41,920 nucleotides of DNA from Prevotella sp. (GTDB lineage: Bacteria; Bacteroidota; Bacteroidia; Bacteroidales; Bacteroidaceae). Both the position numbers and the translations under genes were made by a program. This document shows positions 26,003 through 32,703 of the stretch, piece by piece (positions within the stretch are counted from its first letter, which is position 1; every line of letters begins with the position of its first letter). The notes beneath the pieces are model-generated. The model ran no database searches and was not told the DNA's origin. It saw only the letters and a list, made by a program, of their open reading frames with translations. Where the stretch lies: the NCBI GenBank assembly GCA_016284635.1, contig JAEEPF010000009.1:1-41920 (forward strand), given 5' to 3'.

Positions 26003-28545
26003 ACTGTTTTACCTTTATCAGTTTTAAAATATTTCTTCGGTTTTGAGTCTTCTTTGAGACAGACCAGACCTTCTTTCGTCCAACGACAAACCAGCACCCT
26101 GGCGTAATTCTGGGTAACACCCAGCGTCTTGACGCAAGCGGTGGCCGTGAACTCATCAGGCAGCTTGGCCAGCTGGCTGACGGTCTTCGTGTGCATGTTC
26201 TCGGCTGATTCCTCTGCGATGCGCTGGTCGCTGCCCTCGCAGTACTTCTCGGTCATACGGCCGAAATACAGCTTCTGTGAGAACAGCTGCACCTCCATGA
26301 AGAGCTCGCAGAGATCCAGGTCGTGCTGGTCGATCGACAGCGTATGGTCCTTCACCCATTCCTCCCAATGGCGCATGATGATATAGGGCACCGAGCAGTT
26401 GATGCCATAGTAGCACACGCGCTTCACCATGAACTCCAGCGCATCGTCGTCCGTCTCCTCGCAGATCTTCATGATGTCGTTCGTCCATTTCCAGGCCTGC
26501 TCCACGATGGGCCAGATGGGCAGCTCGCCCTTCACGCTGTCCATGCGGAACGCCCACATCTTCAGCGTCTCGTTGTTCAGCTGGTACGGCCTGGCGTTCT
26601 TGCTGAATTCCATCATCTTGTGCTTCTTGGCAGCAAGGGAGATGACAGCCAGGCGCGTAGAGAGGCCGGAGCCGAAGTTGGTCTTCGTGACCTTGCGGTA
26701 GAGGGAATAGGCCGTGCCCGTGTAGAGGAAATTCCAGTACACGTCGAACGGACCGGAGACAGAGTCGTTGTTGCGGTACATCTGGTCGTCGGTTTCATTG
26801 TGGAAGGCCTTCAGCTCAAACACGCTCTTGTCAATCCACTGGCCGCCCTTGCTGGCCACCAGCTGTGCCTCCAGCTCGGCATCGAAGGTGAAGAGGTGCA
26901 GATGGACTATCTCCCCGTCGATTTCCTCCCAGTTGTTCACCATGTCCTCGATGAACACATTGTTGGCCGTCCTGGCACCGTGGATCCTGACCTTCGAGTC
27001 CACCACGTTCACCTTGACCTTGTCCTTCTCCTTGGCGTCGGCATTCACCTTCTTCTCCTTCTTCATCCTGTTGATGCCGTCGTGGAACACCTTGTCCTCT
27101 GCGGAGATGGGACTCAGTATCAGCCTCGCCAGCGAGCCGATGCCGCTCTTTCCCGTTGCCGGGTCGGCAATGACGAAGATCTCATAGTTGAGCCTTCTCT
27201 TCAGTTCCGGCTCATGGTAGTGGTAGTAGTAGCACCGGGTGGCCAGCGTGCCGTAGAGGGCGGCACCGCTGAACAGCACGGCAGGATAGGACGACACCCC
27301 GAACTTGGCGGTCAGCTCCTTCATCGTCGGGTAGTAGCGGAAGAGGGCCTTGAAACTCTCGCCGTACTTGTTGTACTGCTCATAGATGGCTTCCTTGTTC
27401 ATCTGGTAGGGGGTCGACTTGTGGATCTCCTCGGCGTGCTGCTTCAGCACCTTCTGGAAGACCTTGGGCATATACGTGGTGTACTTGTAGGCCAGCGAGT
27501 CACTGACGTCCCGCTCCACATGGTCGCCCTCCCTGATCAGGTCCCTGACGAACTGCTGCTTCAGCAGATAGTACCACACCGCCTTGTGATTGTTCTCCAC
27601 GATGTGGCGCATGTCCCTGGCCAGTCGCATCATGAGGTCGTGCCGCTCGCCCTCCCTGACATTCATCTCCTCTATCCAGTCGTTGACGAGGATGTTGATG
27701 CGGATGCCCTTGTAGCAGATCTTCTCGAGTGCCTCGTCTATGTCCAGCGTCTCGTCTTTCTTCACCTTGCTGATGCAGTCCCTCACCCAGACGTCCAGGT
27801 TCTCATTCTCTACTTCGGGAATATCATTGTCAGCAGGATGACTACCTGCAGCATCAAATAGGTCAAGATCAGCAGAGCCATCGCTATAGCGACCGTTCCA
27901 CTTATCCACGAAGGCTTTATTCTCATAGGTGATGATGTTTGGATTGATCAGAAGTATATCCTCATATATCGACACGAACGTCAGGCGCGAGGCGTCCTTG
28001 CATTTCTTGTCCACCTCCACCCCGAACTCCCTGGCAAAGGCCGCCTGGTTCTGGGCCAGGTTGCCCCGCTCCACGCTGCACGGCAGGACGATCTTCAGCC
28101 CCTGGCCGCTGGGCGAGACAAACGCCATGAACGGAGTCCACGACATCACGTTCTTGCGCAGCAGTTCCTGCCATAGCTCACGGGGATCATCCACGTGGTC
28201 GATGTCCACGATGAACAGCCCGTTCATGACCACATGCTCCTGATGGCGCCACGCACCGTCGCCGTGGTCATGCCCCTCGCGGTCAACCCACCGGTGAGTC
28301 TTGAAAGCCCTCGCCTGGAACACGACTCCGGGCAGGGAGTCCTTGTATCTTGCGATCTCTTTCTTCTTCCTGGCGGCCAGCGTGACATCCCCATGCCCTT
28401 CAAACATGGCAATCTGCTGCAGGCCTTCACGGTAAGCCGTAATATTACGCCTCACCTCCTCGTCCTTGAACAGACCGGTGAGATCCTCCAACGACTCGAT
28501 CAGGACGGTTGGCGTCCCTCTCCTTATTTCTGCGCAGACAGCCAT
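25999..28545 (-). CDS. Primase-helicase of BT4734-N/DUF3987 type
   Basis: An 848-residue replication protein of mobile elements. The N-terminal part matches the BT4734-like primase-type domain, with GLFIVDIDHVDDP (near residues 108-120) carrying the metal-binding acidic pair and PSGQGLKIVLP (near 144-154). The middle region is helical. The DUF3987 P-loop ATPase part has Walker A DPATGKSG near residues 460-467 and FTFDAELEAQLVASKGGQW downstream. The C-terminus has a winged-helix-like segment (TATACVKTLGVTQNYARVLVCRWTKEGLV). Such proteins are found in Bacteroidetes phages, satellites and ICEs and are expected to prime and unwind DNA. It overlaps the upstream gene by 22 bp and the downstream one by 4 bp. 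Confidence 0.8.
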   Translation of the reverse strand: MAVCAEIRRGTPTVLIESLEDLTGLFKDEEVRRNITAYREGLQQIAMFEGHGDVTLAARKKKEIARYKDSLPGVVFQARAFKTHRWVDREGHDHGDGAWRHQEHVVMNGLFIVDIDHVDDPRELWQELLRKNVMSWTPFMAFVSPSGQGLKIVLPCSVERGNLAQNQAAFAREFGVEVDKKCKDASRLTFVSIYEDILLINPNIITYENKAFVDKWNGRYSDGSADLDLFDAAGSHPADNDIPEVENENLDVWVRDCISKVKKDETLDIDEALEKICYKGIRINILVNDWIEEMNVREGERHDLMMRLARDMRHIVENNHKAVWYYLLKQQFVRDLIREGDHVERDVSDSLAYKYTTYMPKVFQKVLKQHAEEIHKSTPYQMNKEAIYEQYNKYGESFKALFRYYPTMKELTAKFGVSSYPAVLFSGAALYGTLATRCYYYHYHEPELKRRLNYEIFVIADPATGKSGIGSLARLILSPISAEDKVFHDGINRMKKEKKVNADAKEKDKVKVNVVDSKVRIHGARTANNVFIEDMVNNWEEIDGEIVHLHLFTFDAELEAQLVASKGGQWIDKSVFELKAFHNETDDQMYRNNDSVSGPFDVYWNFLYTGTAYSLYRKVTKTNFGSGLSTRLAVISLAAKKHKMMEFSKNARPYQLNNETLKMWAFRMDSVKGELPIWPIVEQAWKWTNDIMKICEETDDDALEFMVKRVCYYGINCSVPYIIMRHWEEWVKDHTLSIDQHDLDLCELFMEVQLFSQKLYFGRMTEKYCEGSDQRIAEESAENMHTKTVSQLAKLPDEFTATACVKTLGVTQNYARVLVCRWTKEGLVCLKEDSKPKKYFKTDKGKTV

Positions 28546-28865
28546 CCCTCAAGGTCCAGTTTGAAGTCGGTGATCATCTTCTTGACGGCCTTCTCCAGCA
28601 CGTCCTTCACGAACTGGTCGTAGTCGTCGGCGGGCAGGCCCTCCAGATAGCGTTCGTGTACCCAGTCATTGTAGAGTTTTCCCGTCAGCGCCTGCAGCCT
28701 CGGGTCGCGTGACGTAAACATCAGATGCGCGTGCATCTCCTCGGCGAAATAGGCGCAGCCTTCGGCAAACGAGCGGATGCAATGCCAGTAGCCCTGTGCC
28801 ACTTCCTGCTTCTCCTTGTAGAATTCAAGAAGCGCCTTTCCCTTTGCGTTCATTCTCCTGTACAT
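28524..28865 (-). CDS. Unknown 113-residue mobile-operon protein
   Basis: An acidic-basic helical protein, starting at ATG 28865 behind an AAGGA 3 nt upstream; the frame extends further only by a GTG at 28976 that overlaps the previous gene. Sequence (ALLEFYKEKQEVAQGYWHC, ADDYDQFVKDVLEKAVKK) suggests a small helical bundle; no family recognised. Its end overlaps the start of the primase-helicase by 22 bp, a tight coupling that suggests a partner or loader role, which is inference only. Confidence 0.7.
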   Translation of the reverse strand: MYRRMNAKGKALLEFYKEKQEVAQGYWHCIRSFAEGCAYFAEEMHAHLMFTSRDPRLQALTGKLYNDWVHERYLEGLPADDYDQFVKDVLEKAVKKMITDFKLDLEGWLSAQK

Positions 28866-28873
28866 AGTCCTTA

Positions 28874-29395
28874 TTATTTGATACTTTCTATGGTTTTGTA
28901 AATCTTTGACATCATGTCCGAAACCTCGGCAAACACCTTGTATTTCGACTGCGAGGAGTCCAGGCAGATCACACACCTGATCTCCTGGGCCTTCTTCGAG
29001 TGGTAGATCTTCAGCCTCTCCCCGTCCTCGAACACCAGCCCCGAGGCCTGGAACTTCACGGGCTTGTGAGCCTTCGGCCCCAGCTCCCTGACCACCTTCT
29101 CAATCATCTGGCCGTAGGGATCGGCAGCCTCGGAGTCCACGCTCATGTTCAGGCAGAGCGACGACTTATCCCCCGCGGTCTTCGACACCTTGAAGCTCTT
29201 CTGGTCGATGATCCGTTCCCGCTTCAGCTCGGGCCTCTGCACGACCGACGACACCACGTAGATCCCCTCTTCGTGCCAGCCCTCCAGCTTGGCCCGTCTC
29301 GAGATGTCGGGCTTCCGGCTGGGACGTGGTGAGTAGGCATCGCCCTCCAGGGGCTCTGCCAGCACCACCTTCTTCTCCTGCTTCTCTTCCATCAT
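28874..29395 (-). CDS. Unknown 173-residue mobile-operon protein
   Basis: The N-terminal 40 residues are charged and proline-rich (YSPRPSRKPDISRRAK), probably disordered. The rest has alternating beta and helix (KPVKFQASGLVFEDGERLKIYHS; IRCVICLDSSQSKYKVFAEV) and no recognised family. Start ATGATG at 29390-29395 overlaps the stop of the preceding gene by 4 nt, and the next gene starts 8 bp after its stop. The context is DNA replication of a mobile element, so a DNA-binding or adaptor role is possible. No motif supports a specific activity. Confidence 0.7.
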   Translation of the reverse strand: MMEEKQEKKVVLAEPLEGDAYSPRPSRKPDISRRAKLEGWHEEGIYVVSSVVQRPELKRERIIDQKSFKVSKTAGDKSSLCLNMSVDSEAADPYGQMIEKVVRELGPKAHKPVKFQASGLVFEDGERLKIYHSKKAQEIRCVICLDSSQSKYKVFAEVSDMMSKIYKTIESIK

Positions 29396-30318
29396 CCGAA
29401 GTATTCGTTGTAGACCGTACGGAAAGCGTCACTGAGTCCCACGTGCTGGGGAATGAGGGCAGGGATGTCGATCTTGTCACCCTTGAGCACAAAGTTGAAG
29501 TCGTTCAGGGCGTCCCACCACGTTGACACCGGGAATCCCTGGTCGAGATCGCCCGTCTGGCATCTCTCAACGGCATTGATGAGATAGCGGGCCACGGACT
29601 CGTTGATCTGTGAGGACGACAGGGCATAGCCCGTCTTGGTGTGGATGTTCCTGTGCGGATGGTCCTTGCGTATGCGCGAGGTCATCAGCAGCGTCACAAG
29701 CCTGTTGAAGTGCACCTCCTCAAACCAGTGCTGTCTCATATCCTCCACGAACCGCGTGATCTCATCCCTGCGGGCCGCGAAGTCCTGCAGATAGCCACGG
29801 AACTGGGTGAGGATATCCTCGACGTTCTTTACGAGCACCTCACATCCCCTGGCCTGTGAGATGCGCTGGGTGCTGAACACGTCCTGGGCGCCCACGATGG
29901 TCTGGTTATGGCAGACGTACACGTAAGGCCCTACACCGATCTGGATACCCTTCTGGTGGTAGGCCACCGCCACGTTCAGTCCCGTCTCGCCATTCCGGCC
30001 GTCGGGCAGATTGATGTTGGCATAGATACGGCGCAGCGTGTGCGTCTCGACGGCAAAGTCACCGTACTCCCTGAAGAGGTCCTGGTTCACCGTCACGCCC
30101 GGGCGGTACCTGTCAGCGTTGTTGGCGGCGAAGATCTCCTGTATCTCAGGGTTCAGCCCCGCCTGGTCCAGGTGATCCACGATCCGTCTGATGAGGTCGA
30201 AGTGGTAGATGCCGCCAACGGGCGTCTGCGTGTTCGAATAGTTCTCCGTCTGTGTCGCCTTCAGCTCATCCAGCGTCAGAACCTCTACCTTCCCGTTTGA
30301 AAAATCCAGCTGTCTCAT
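29392..30318 (-). CDS. DUF932/DUF3871-like mobile-element protein
   Basis: A 308-residue protein. A central beta-rich segment (RPGVTVNQDLFREYGDFAVE; ETGLNVAVAYHQKGIQIGVG; YVCHNQTIVGAQD) matches the general pattern of the DUF932/DUF3871 phage- and plasmid-type proteins, in which a long beta sheet is followed by helices (here from about residue 160, LVKNVEDILTQFRGYLQDFA). Their biochemical role is unknown; they travel with SSB and primase genes. It starts 5 bp after the OB-fold-like gene and overlaps the next by 4 nt. The family link is by pattern only; a profile search would settle it. Confidence 0.55.
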   Translation of the reverse strand: MRQLDFSNGKVEVLTLDELKATQTENYSNTQTPVGGIYHFDLIRRIVDHLDQAGLNPEIQEIFAANNADRYRPGVTVNQDLFREYGDFAVETHTLRRIYANINLPDGRNGETGLNVAVAYHQKGIQIGVGPYVYVCHNQTIVGAQDVFSTQRISQARGCEVLVKNVEDILTQFRGYLQDFAARRDEITRFVEDMRQHWFEEVHFNRLVTLLMTSRIRKDHPHRNIHTKTGYALSSSQINESVARYLINAVERCQTGDLDQGFPVSTWWDALNDFNFVLKGDKIDIPALIPQHVGLSDAFRTVYNEYFG

Positions 30319-30323
30319 ACCGC

Positions 30324-30641
30324 TTAGAACCCTTTAATTGCATTATTGATGATGACAAACTCCTCAAGATAGACCTGGGTACGATAGAAAGTGGTAGCAG
30401 ATCCGGAAGTCTGCTGACCCTGTGGCGTGTAAGACTTTACACCAAAATTCAGCGAGGCGGCAATGCCGCAACCGTTACAAATCCCTTCACTTGACAATTT
30501 TTCTGCCCTGTCATTGTAGGCCTCGAGATAAATCTCACCAGAAGCACCAGCGAGAATCATAGGCAAAGCCTTCACTTTGCCCTCTCTTCCATCAAACTCC
30601 GTCAATGGAAAAACTTGCTTTACGATAAATGTTTCAACCAT
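30324..30641 (-). CDS. OB-fold single-strand-binding-like protein (DUF3127-like)
   Basis: A 105-residue all-beta protein: VETFIVKQVFPLTEFDG, KVKALPMILAGASGEIYLEAYND, then LNFGVKSYT and TFYRTQVYLEEFVIIN. The strand order with the aromatic ends resembles DUF3127/SSB-type OB folds of Bacteroidetes elements. It is first in the mobile-type operon, as SSB genes often are, and would protect ssDNA during element replication. The call rests on strand pattern, length and operon position; no catalytic residues are expected. The promoter at 30707-30738 drives it. Confidence 0.6.
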   Translation of the reverse strand: MVETFIVKQVFPLTEFDGREGKVKALPMILAGASGEIYLEAYNDRAEKLSSEGICNGCGIAASLNFGVKSYTPQGQQTSGSATTFYRTQVYLEEFVIINNAIKGF

Positions 30642-30706
30642 GTTACTTTTTTGATTTTTAATTTGTTGTTTTAAAAAGTATGTCCTTATGTCTAAGAATC
30701 ACACCG

Positions 30707-30738
30707 CAAAATTAGGCACAAAAAAAAGCACAGTCAAA
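30707..30738 (-). promoter_or_regulatory. Promoter of the mobile-type operon
   Basis: Minus strand TTTG (30735-30738), 20 bp, TAATTTTG (30707-30714), 65 bp before the ATG at 30641. The -33 box lies inside the loop and stem of the terminator hairpin 30728-30750. Confidence 0.65.
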
Positions 30739-30750
30739 ATACGACTGTGC
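30720..30750 (-). terminator. Terminator hairpin overlapping the downstream promoter
   Basis: GCACAGTC (30728-30735), loop AAAATAC, GACTGTGC (30743-30750). On the minus strand the stem is followed by eight T residues. It ends the transcript of the 192-residue gene. Confidence 0.8.
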
Positions 30751-30800
30751 ATTGGACTCAAATTTGGACTTTTGGACTCGAAATTTGGAGTTTTGGACTT
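30751..30800. repeat. Five TTGGACT direct repeats
   Basis: TTGGACTC, TTGGACTT, TTGGACTCG, TTGGAGTT and TTGGACTT occur in alternating 13-14 and 8-9 bp periods between the stop of the 192-residue gene and its terminator. They are iteron-like in look but lie in a 3' untranslated region, like the other junction minisatellites in this window. Confidence 0.6.
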
Positions 30801-30813
30801 CCTATCAGACCTC

Positions 30814-31392
30814 TTACTCTTTCAATGCATCCGATTTAGGTGGATAAAGCATCATCAACTCGTTGTTTATCAGTTCACCCAAAAGACAGTATGTCTCCAA
30901 TACCCCATCTTTACGCCAATTTTCCAAATGGAGTGACAGATGCCCTTTGCTTATCATCTTATAAACGGCATCCAGATTACATCCATATTCAAACTCAGCC
31001 GTTTCAACACTTTCATTTACAAGATCCACAAAGTCAGAGACAGTACCATCCCAACCCCATATCTTCCACATCTGGAATCCCACGCCCCAGGAGCGCATAG
31101 AGTTCCATAGTCCTTCCTTACAGGCCTTCTTAAACACCGTAATCATCTCTTTGAAGGTTGGAACTTGACTACTACGCTTCTCCTCTTTATGGCTTCCTGT
31201 TTTAGGTGTCATGCTGTTGTAGTTATACACAGGGCCATGATAAACATGATAATTATAGGTTTTGTTGACTGCAGGTTTTCTGATGAGTTCCATCATTACT
31301 TGTGTCATCTCCTTAAAGGCTTCGAGCAGCTGCAGCGCCTCCTCGAAACCCTTCTGACTGTCGGGCAGTCCGTTTTCGTTTTGTTCCATCAT
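30814..31392 (-). CDS. Unknown 192-residue protein
   Basis: A soluble protein with a helical N-terminus (GFEEALQLLEAFKEMTQVMMEL), a tyrosine/asparagine-rich linker (KTYNYHVYHGPVYNYNS) and a C-terminal helical region (TFKEMITVFKKACKEGLW; FVDLVNESVETAEFEYG). No family recognised. It lies upstream of and in the same orientation as the mobile-type operon but is separated by a terminator, so it is its own unit; it may be a regulator or the element's edge gene. A -7 box lies at 31460-31467. Confidence 0.65.
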   Translation of the reverse strand: MMEQNENGLPDSQKGFEEALQLLEAFKEMTQVMMELIRKPAVNKTYNYHVYHGPVYNYNSMTPKTGSHKEEKRSSQVPTFKEMITVFKKACKEGLWNSMRSWGVGFQMWKIWGWDGTVSDFVDLVNESVETAEFEYGCNLDAVYKMISKGHLSLHLENWRKDGVLETYCLLGELINNELMMLYPPKSDALKE

Positions 31393-31459
31393 AATTTTTT
31401 AATGTTAAATGTTAGTTGAAAAATATGTTTTTTGGCCCCCATTTGGAGGAATTTGGCTG

Positions 31460-31467
31460 CAAAGTTA
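31460..31467 (-). promoter_or_regulatory. -7 box for the 192-residue gene
   Basis: Minus strand TAACTTTG, 67 bp before the ATG at 31392; no -33 at the right spacing. The remainder of 31393-31636 is AT-rich with TTTGGCC/TTTGGAGG repeats near 31430-31457 and no gene. Confidence 0.4.
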
Positions 31468-31636
31468 AATGAGAAAAAAACAATATCGGCGAGAACATTC
31501 TTAAAAGATGTATATTTCTGAAACGATTAAAAAATAATCCAACTTCTTTAGTGTATATTATAGAATCGGAAGCCGATTTGCCCTCCCCACCTATTATATA
31601 ATCATGGCCAGAAAGCGAAAAAAAGTTTCCAAAAGA

Positions 31637-31668
31637 TTTGGACGTTTAAAATATTATCCTTACCTTTG
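31637..31668 (+). promoter_or_regulatory. Promoter of the RhuM-like gene
   Basis: TTTG (31637-31640), 20-bp spacer, TACCTTTG (31661-31668), a full match to the Bacteroidetes form, 20 bp before the ATG at 31689. Confidence 0.75.
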
Positions 31669-31688
31669 CAGCACCAAAGTTAAACTTA

Positions 31689-32585
31689 ATGCACAATAGT
31701 ATGAGCAACATCGAATCAACTAAAGGCGAAATCGTCATGTATCAGCCCGATGAGACCATCAGGCTGGAGGTCAGAATGGAAAGTGAAACTGTTTGGCTCA
31801 GCCAGGCACAAATGGCAGAGCTGTTTGGAACTGGACGGCAAGCAATCACCAAACATCTTCAGAACATTTATGAATGTGAGGAATTAGAGAAAGACGCAAC
31901 AAGTTCCATTTTGGAACTAGTTCGGAAGGAGGGTAAAAGGAATGTAAAACGCAAAATCGAGTTTTATAATCTCGATGTCATCATCTCTGTTGGATTTAGG
32001 GTAAATACAAAAAGAGGTATTGAATTCCGTCAATGGGCCAACAAAGTCTTGAAAGAATACTTGTTACGAGGCTATGTGGTCAATACGCGCATCGCTGCAT
32101 TGGAACAACATGCAGCACAACAAGACATCGAGATAAAGGAACTAAAAGACAAAGTGGCCTTCTTCGTCCGTTCCTCCCTGCCACCAATAGAAGGAATCTT
32201 CTACGACGGACAGATCTTCGATGCCTACGCACACATCATCAGCCTCATCAAACAGGCCAAGACGTCCATTGTCCTCATCGACAATTACATTGATGTCGAT
32301 ACCCTGACGATGCTCAGTAATCGTAACGCCAACGTCTCTGCCACCATATACACTCGTCAACAGTCACAAAATATGCGACAGTTGCAACTTGACATCCAGC
32401 GTCATAACCAGCAGTATCCACCCATCGCAGTCAATTACTGCCAGCGAAACCACGACCGCTTCCTCATTATCGATGATGTAGTCTACGTCTTTGGTGCCAG
32501 TCTGAAGGATGCTGGGAAGAAGCTCTTTGCCTACATCCGTATGCAAGAGACTTCAGCCTCGGACCTGCTGAATAATATCAGATAA
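31689..32585 (+). CDS. RhuM-family protein with PLD-like C-terminal domain
   Basis: A 298-residue protein. Residues about 12-130 match the RhuM virulence-protein family: GEIVMYQPDETIRLEVRMES, TVWLSQAQMAELFGT with an HTH-like ITKHLQNIYE, and NLDVIISVGFRVNTKRGIEFRQWA. The C-terminal half (IKQAKTSIVLIDNYID, then NHDRFLIIDD with His255 and Arg257, then VYVFGASLKDAGKKLFA) is the phospholipase-D-like fold in which HxK becomes HxR, seen in some defence-linked proteins. It may act on nucleic acid. ATG 31689 is used; ATG 31701 is also possible. It is convergent with hsdR and has its own promoter. Neighbouring restriction and toxin-antitoxin genes suggest anti-phage function. Confidence 0.82.
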   Translation: MHNSMSNIESTKGEIVMYQPDETIRLEVRMESETVWLSQAQMAELFGTGRQAITKHLQNIYECEELEKDATSSILELVRKEGKRNVKRKIEFYNLDVIISVGFRVNTKRGIEFRQWANKVLKEYLLRGYVVNTRIAALEQHAAQQDIEIKELKDKVAFFVRSSLPPIEGIFYDGQIFDAYAHIISLIKQAKTSIVLIDNYIDVDTLTMLSNRNANVSATIYTRQQSQNMRQLQLDIQRHNQQYPPIAVNYCQRNHDRFLIIDDVVYVFGASLKDAGKKLFAYIRMQETSASDLLNNIR

Positions 32586-32594
32586 ACCCATACC

Positions 32595-32620
32595 CCGTCG
32601 TGACGACGGCTCACACTTTT
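32595..32620 (+). terminator. Terminator after the RhuM-like gene
   Basis: CCGTCGT-G-ACGACGG (32595-32609), a perfect 7-bp stem, followed by CTCACACTTTTTG. It lies 9 bp after the stop. Confidence 0.65.
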
Positions 32621-32655
32621 TGTATTTTTCATGGTATTAGATTTAAGGTTAGGAG

Positions 32656-32685
32656 AAGCCGCCGGCATGTGAATGTCGACGGCTT
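32656..32685. terminator. Hairpin with conserved GCATGNGAATGT loop
   Basis: AAGCCGCCG (32656-32664) pairs with CGACGGCTT (32677-32685) with one C-A mismatch; the loop is GCATGTGAATGT. The same loop and nearly the same stem occur at 39894-39923, and the loop alone at 39855-39867 on a different stem. It sits in the convergent gap before hsdR. Confidence 0.65.
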
Positions 32686-32703
32686 CATTATAGCAAGATG
32701 TAC

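Noticed and set aside
26323..27861. 512-residue plus-strand open frame opposite the primase-helicase
   Set aside because: Antisense shadow of a clear P-loop protein; low-complexity Val/His/Leu-rich translation without family features.
30751..30800. Plasmid-type iterons / replication origin
   Set aside because: TTGGACT units are short and irregular and lie between a stop codon and its terminator; no initiator protein of iteron type is nearby.
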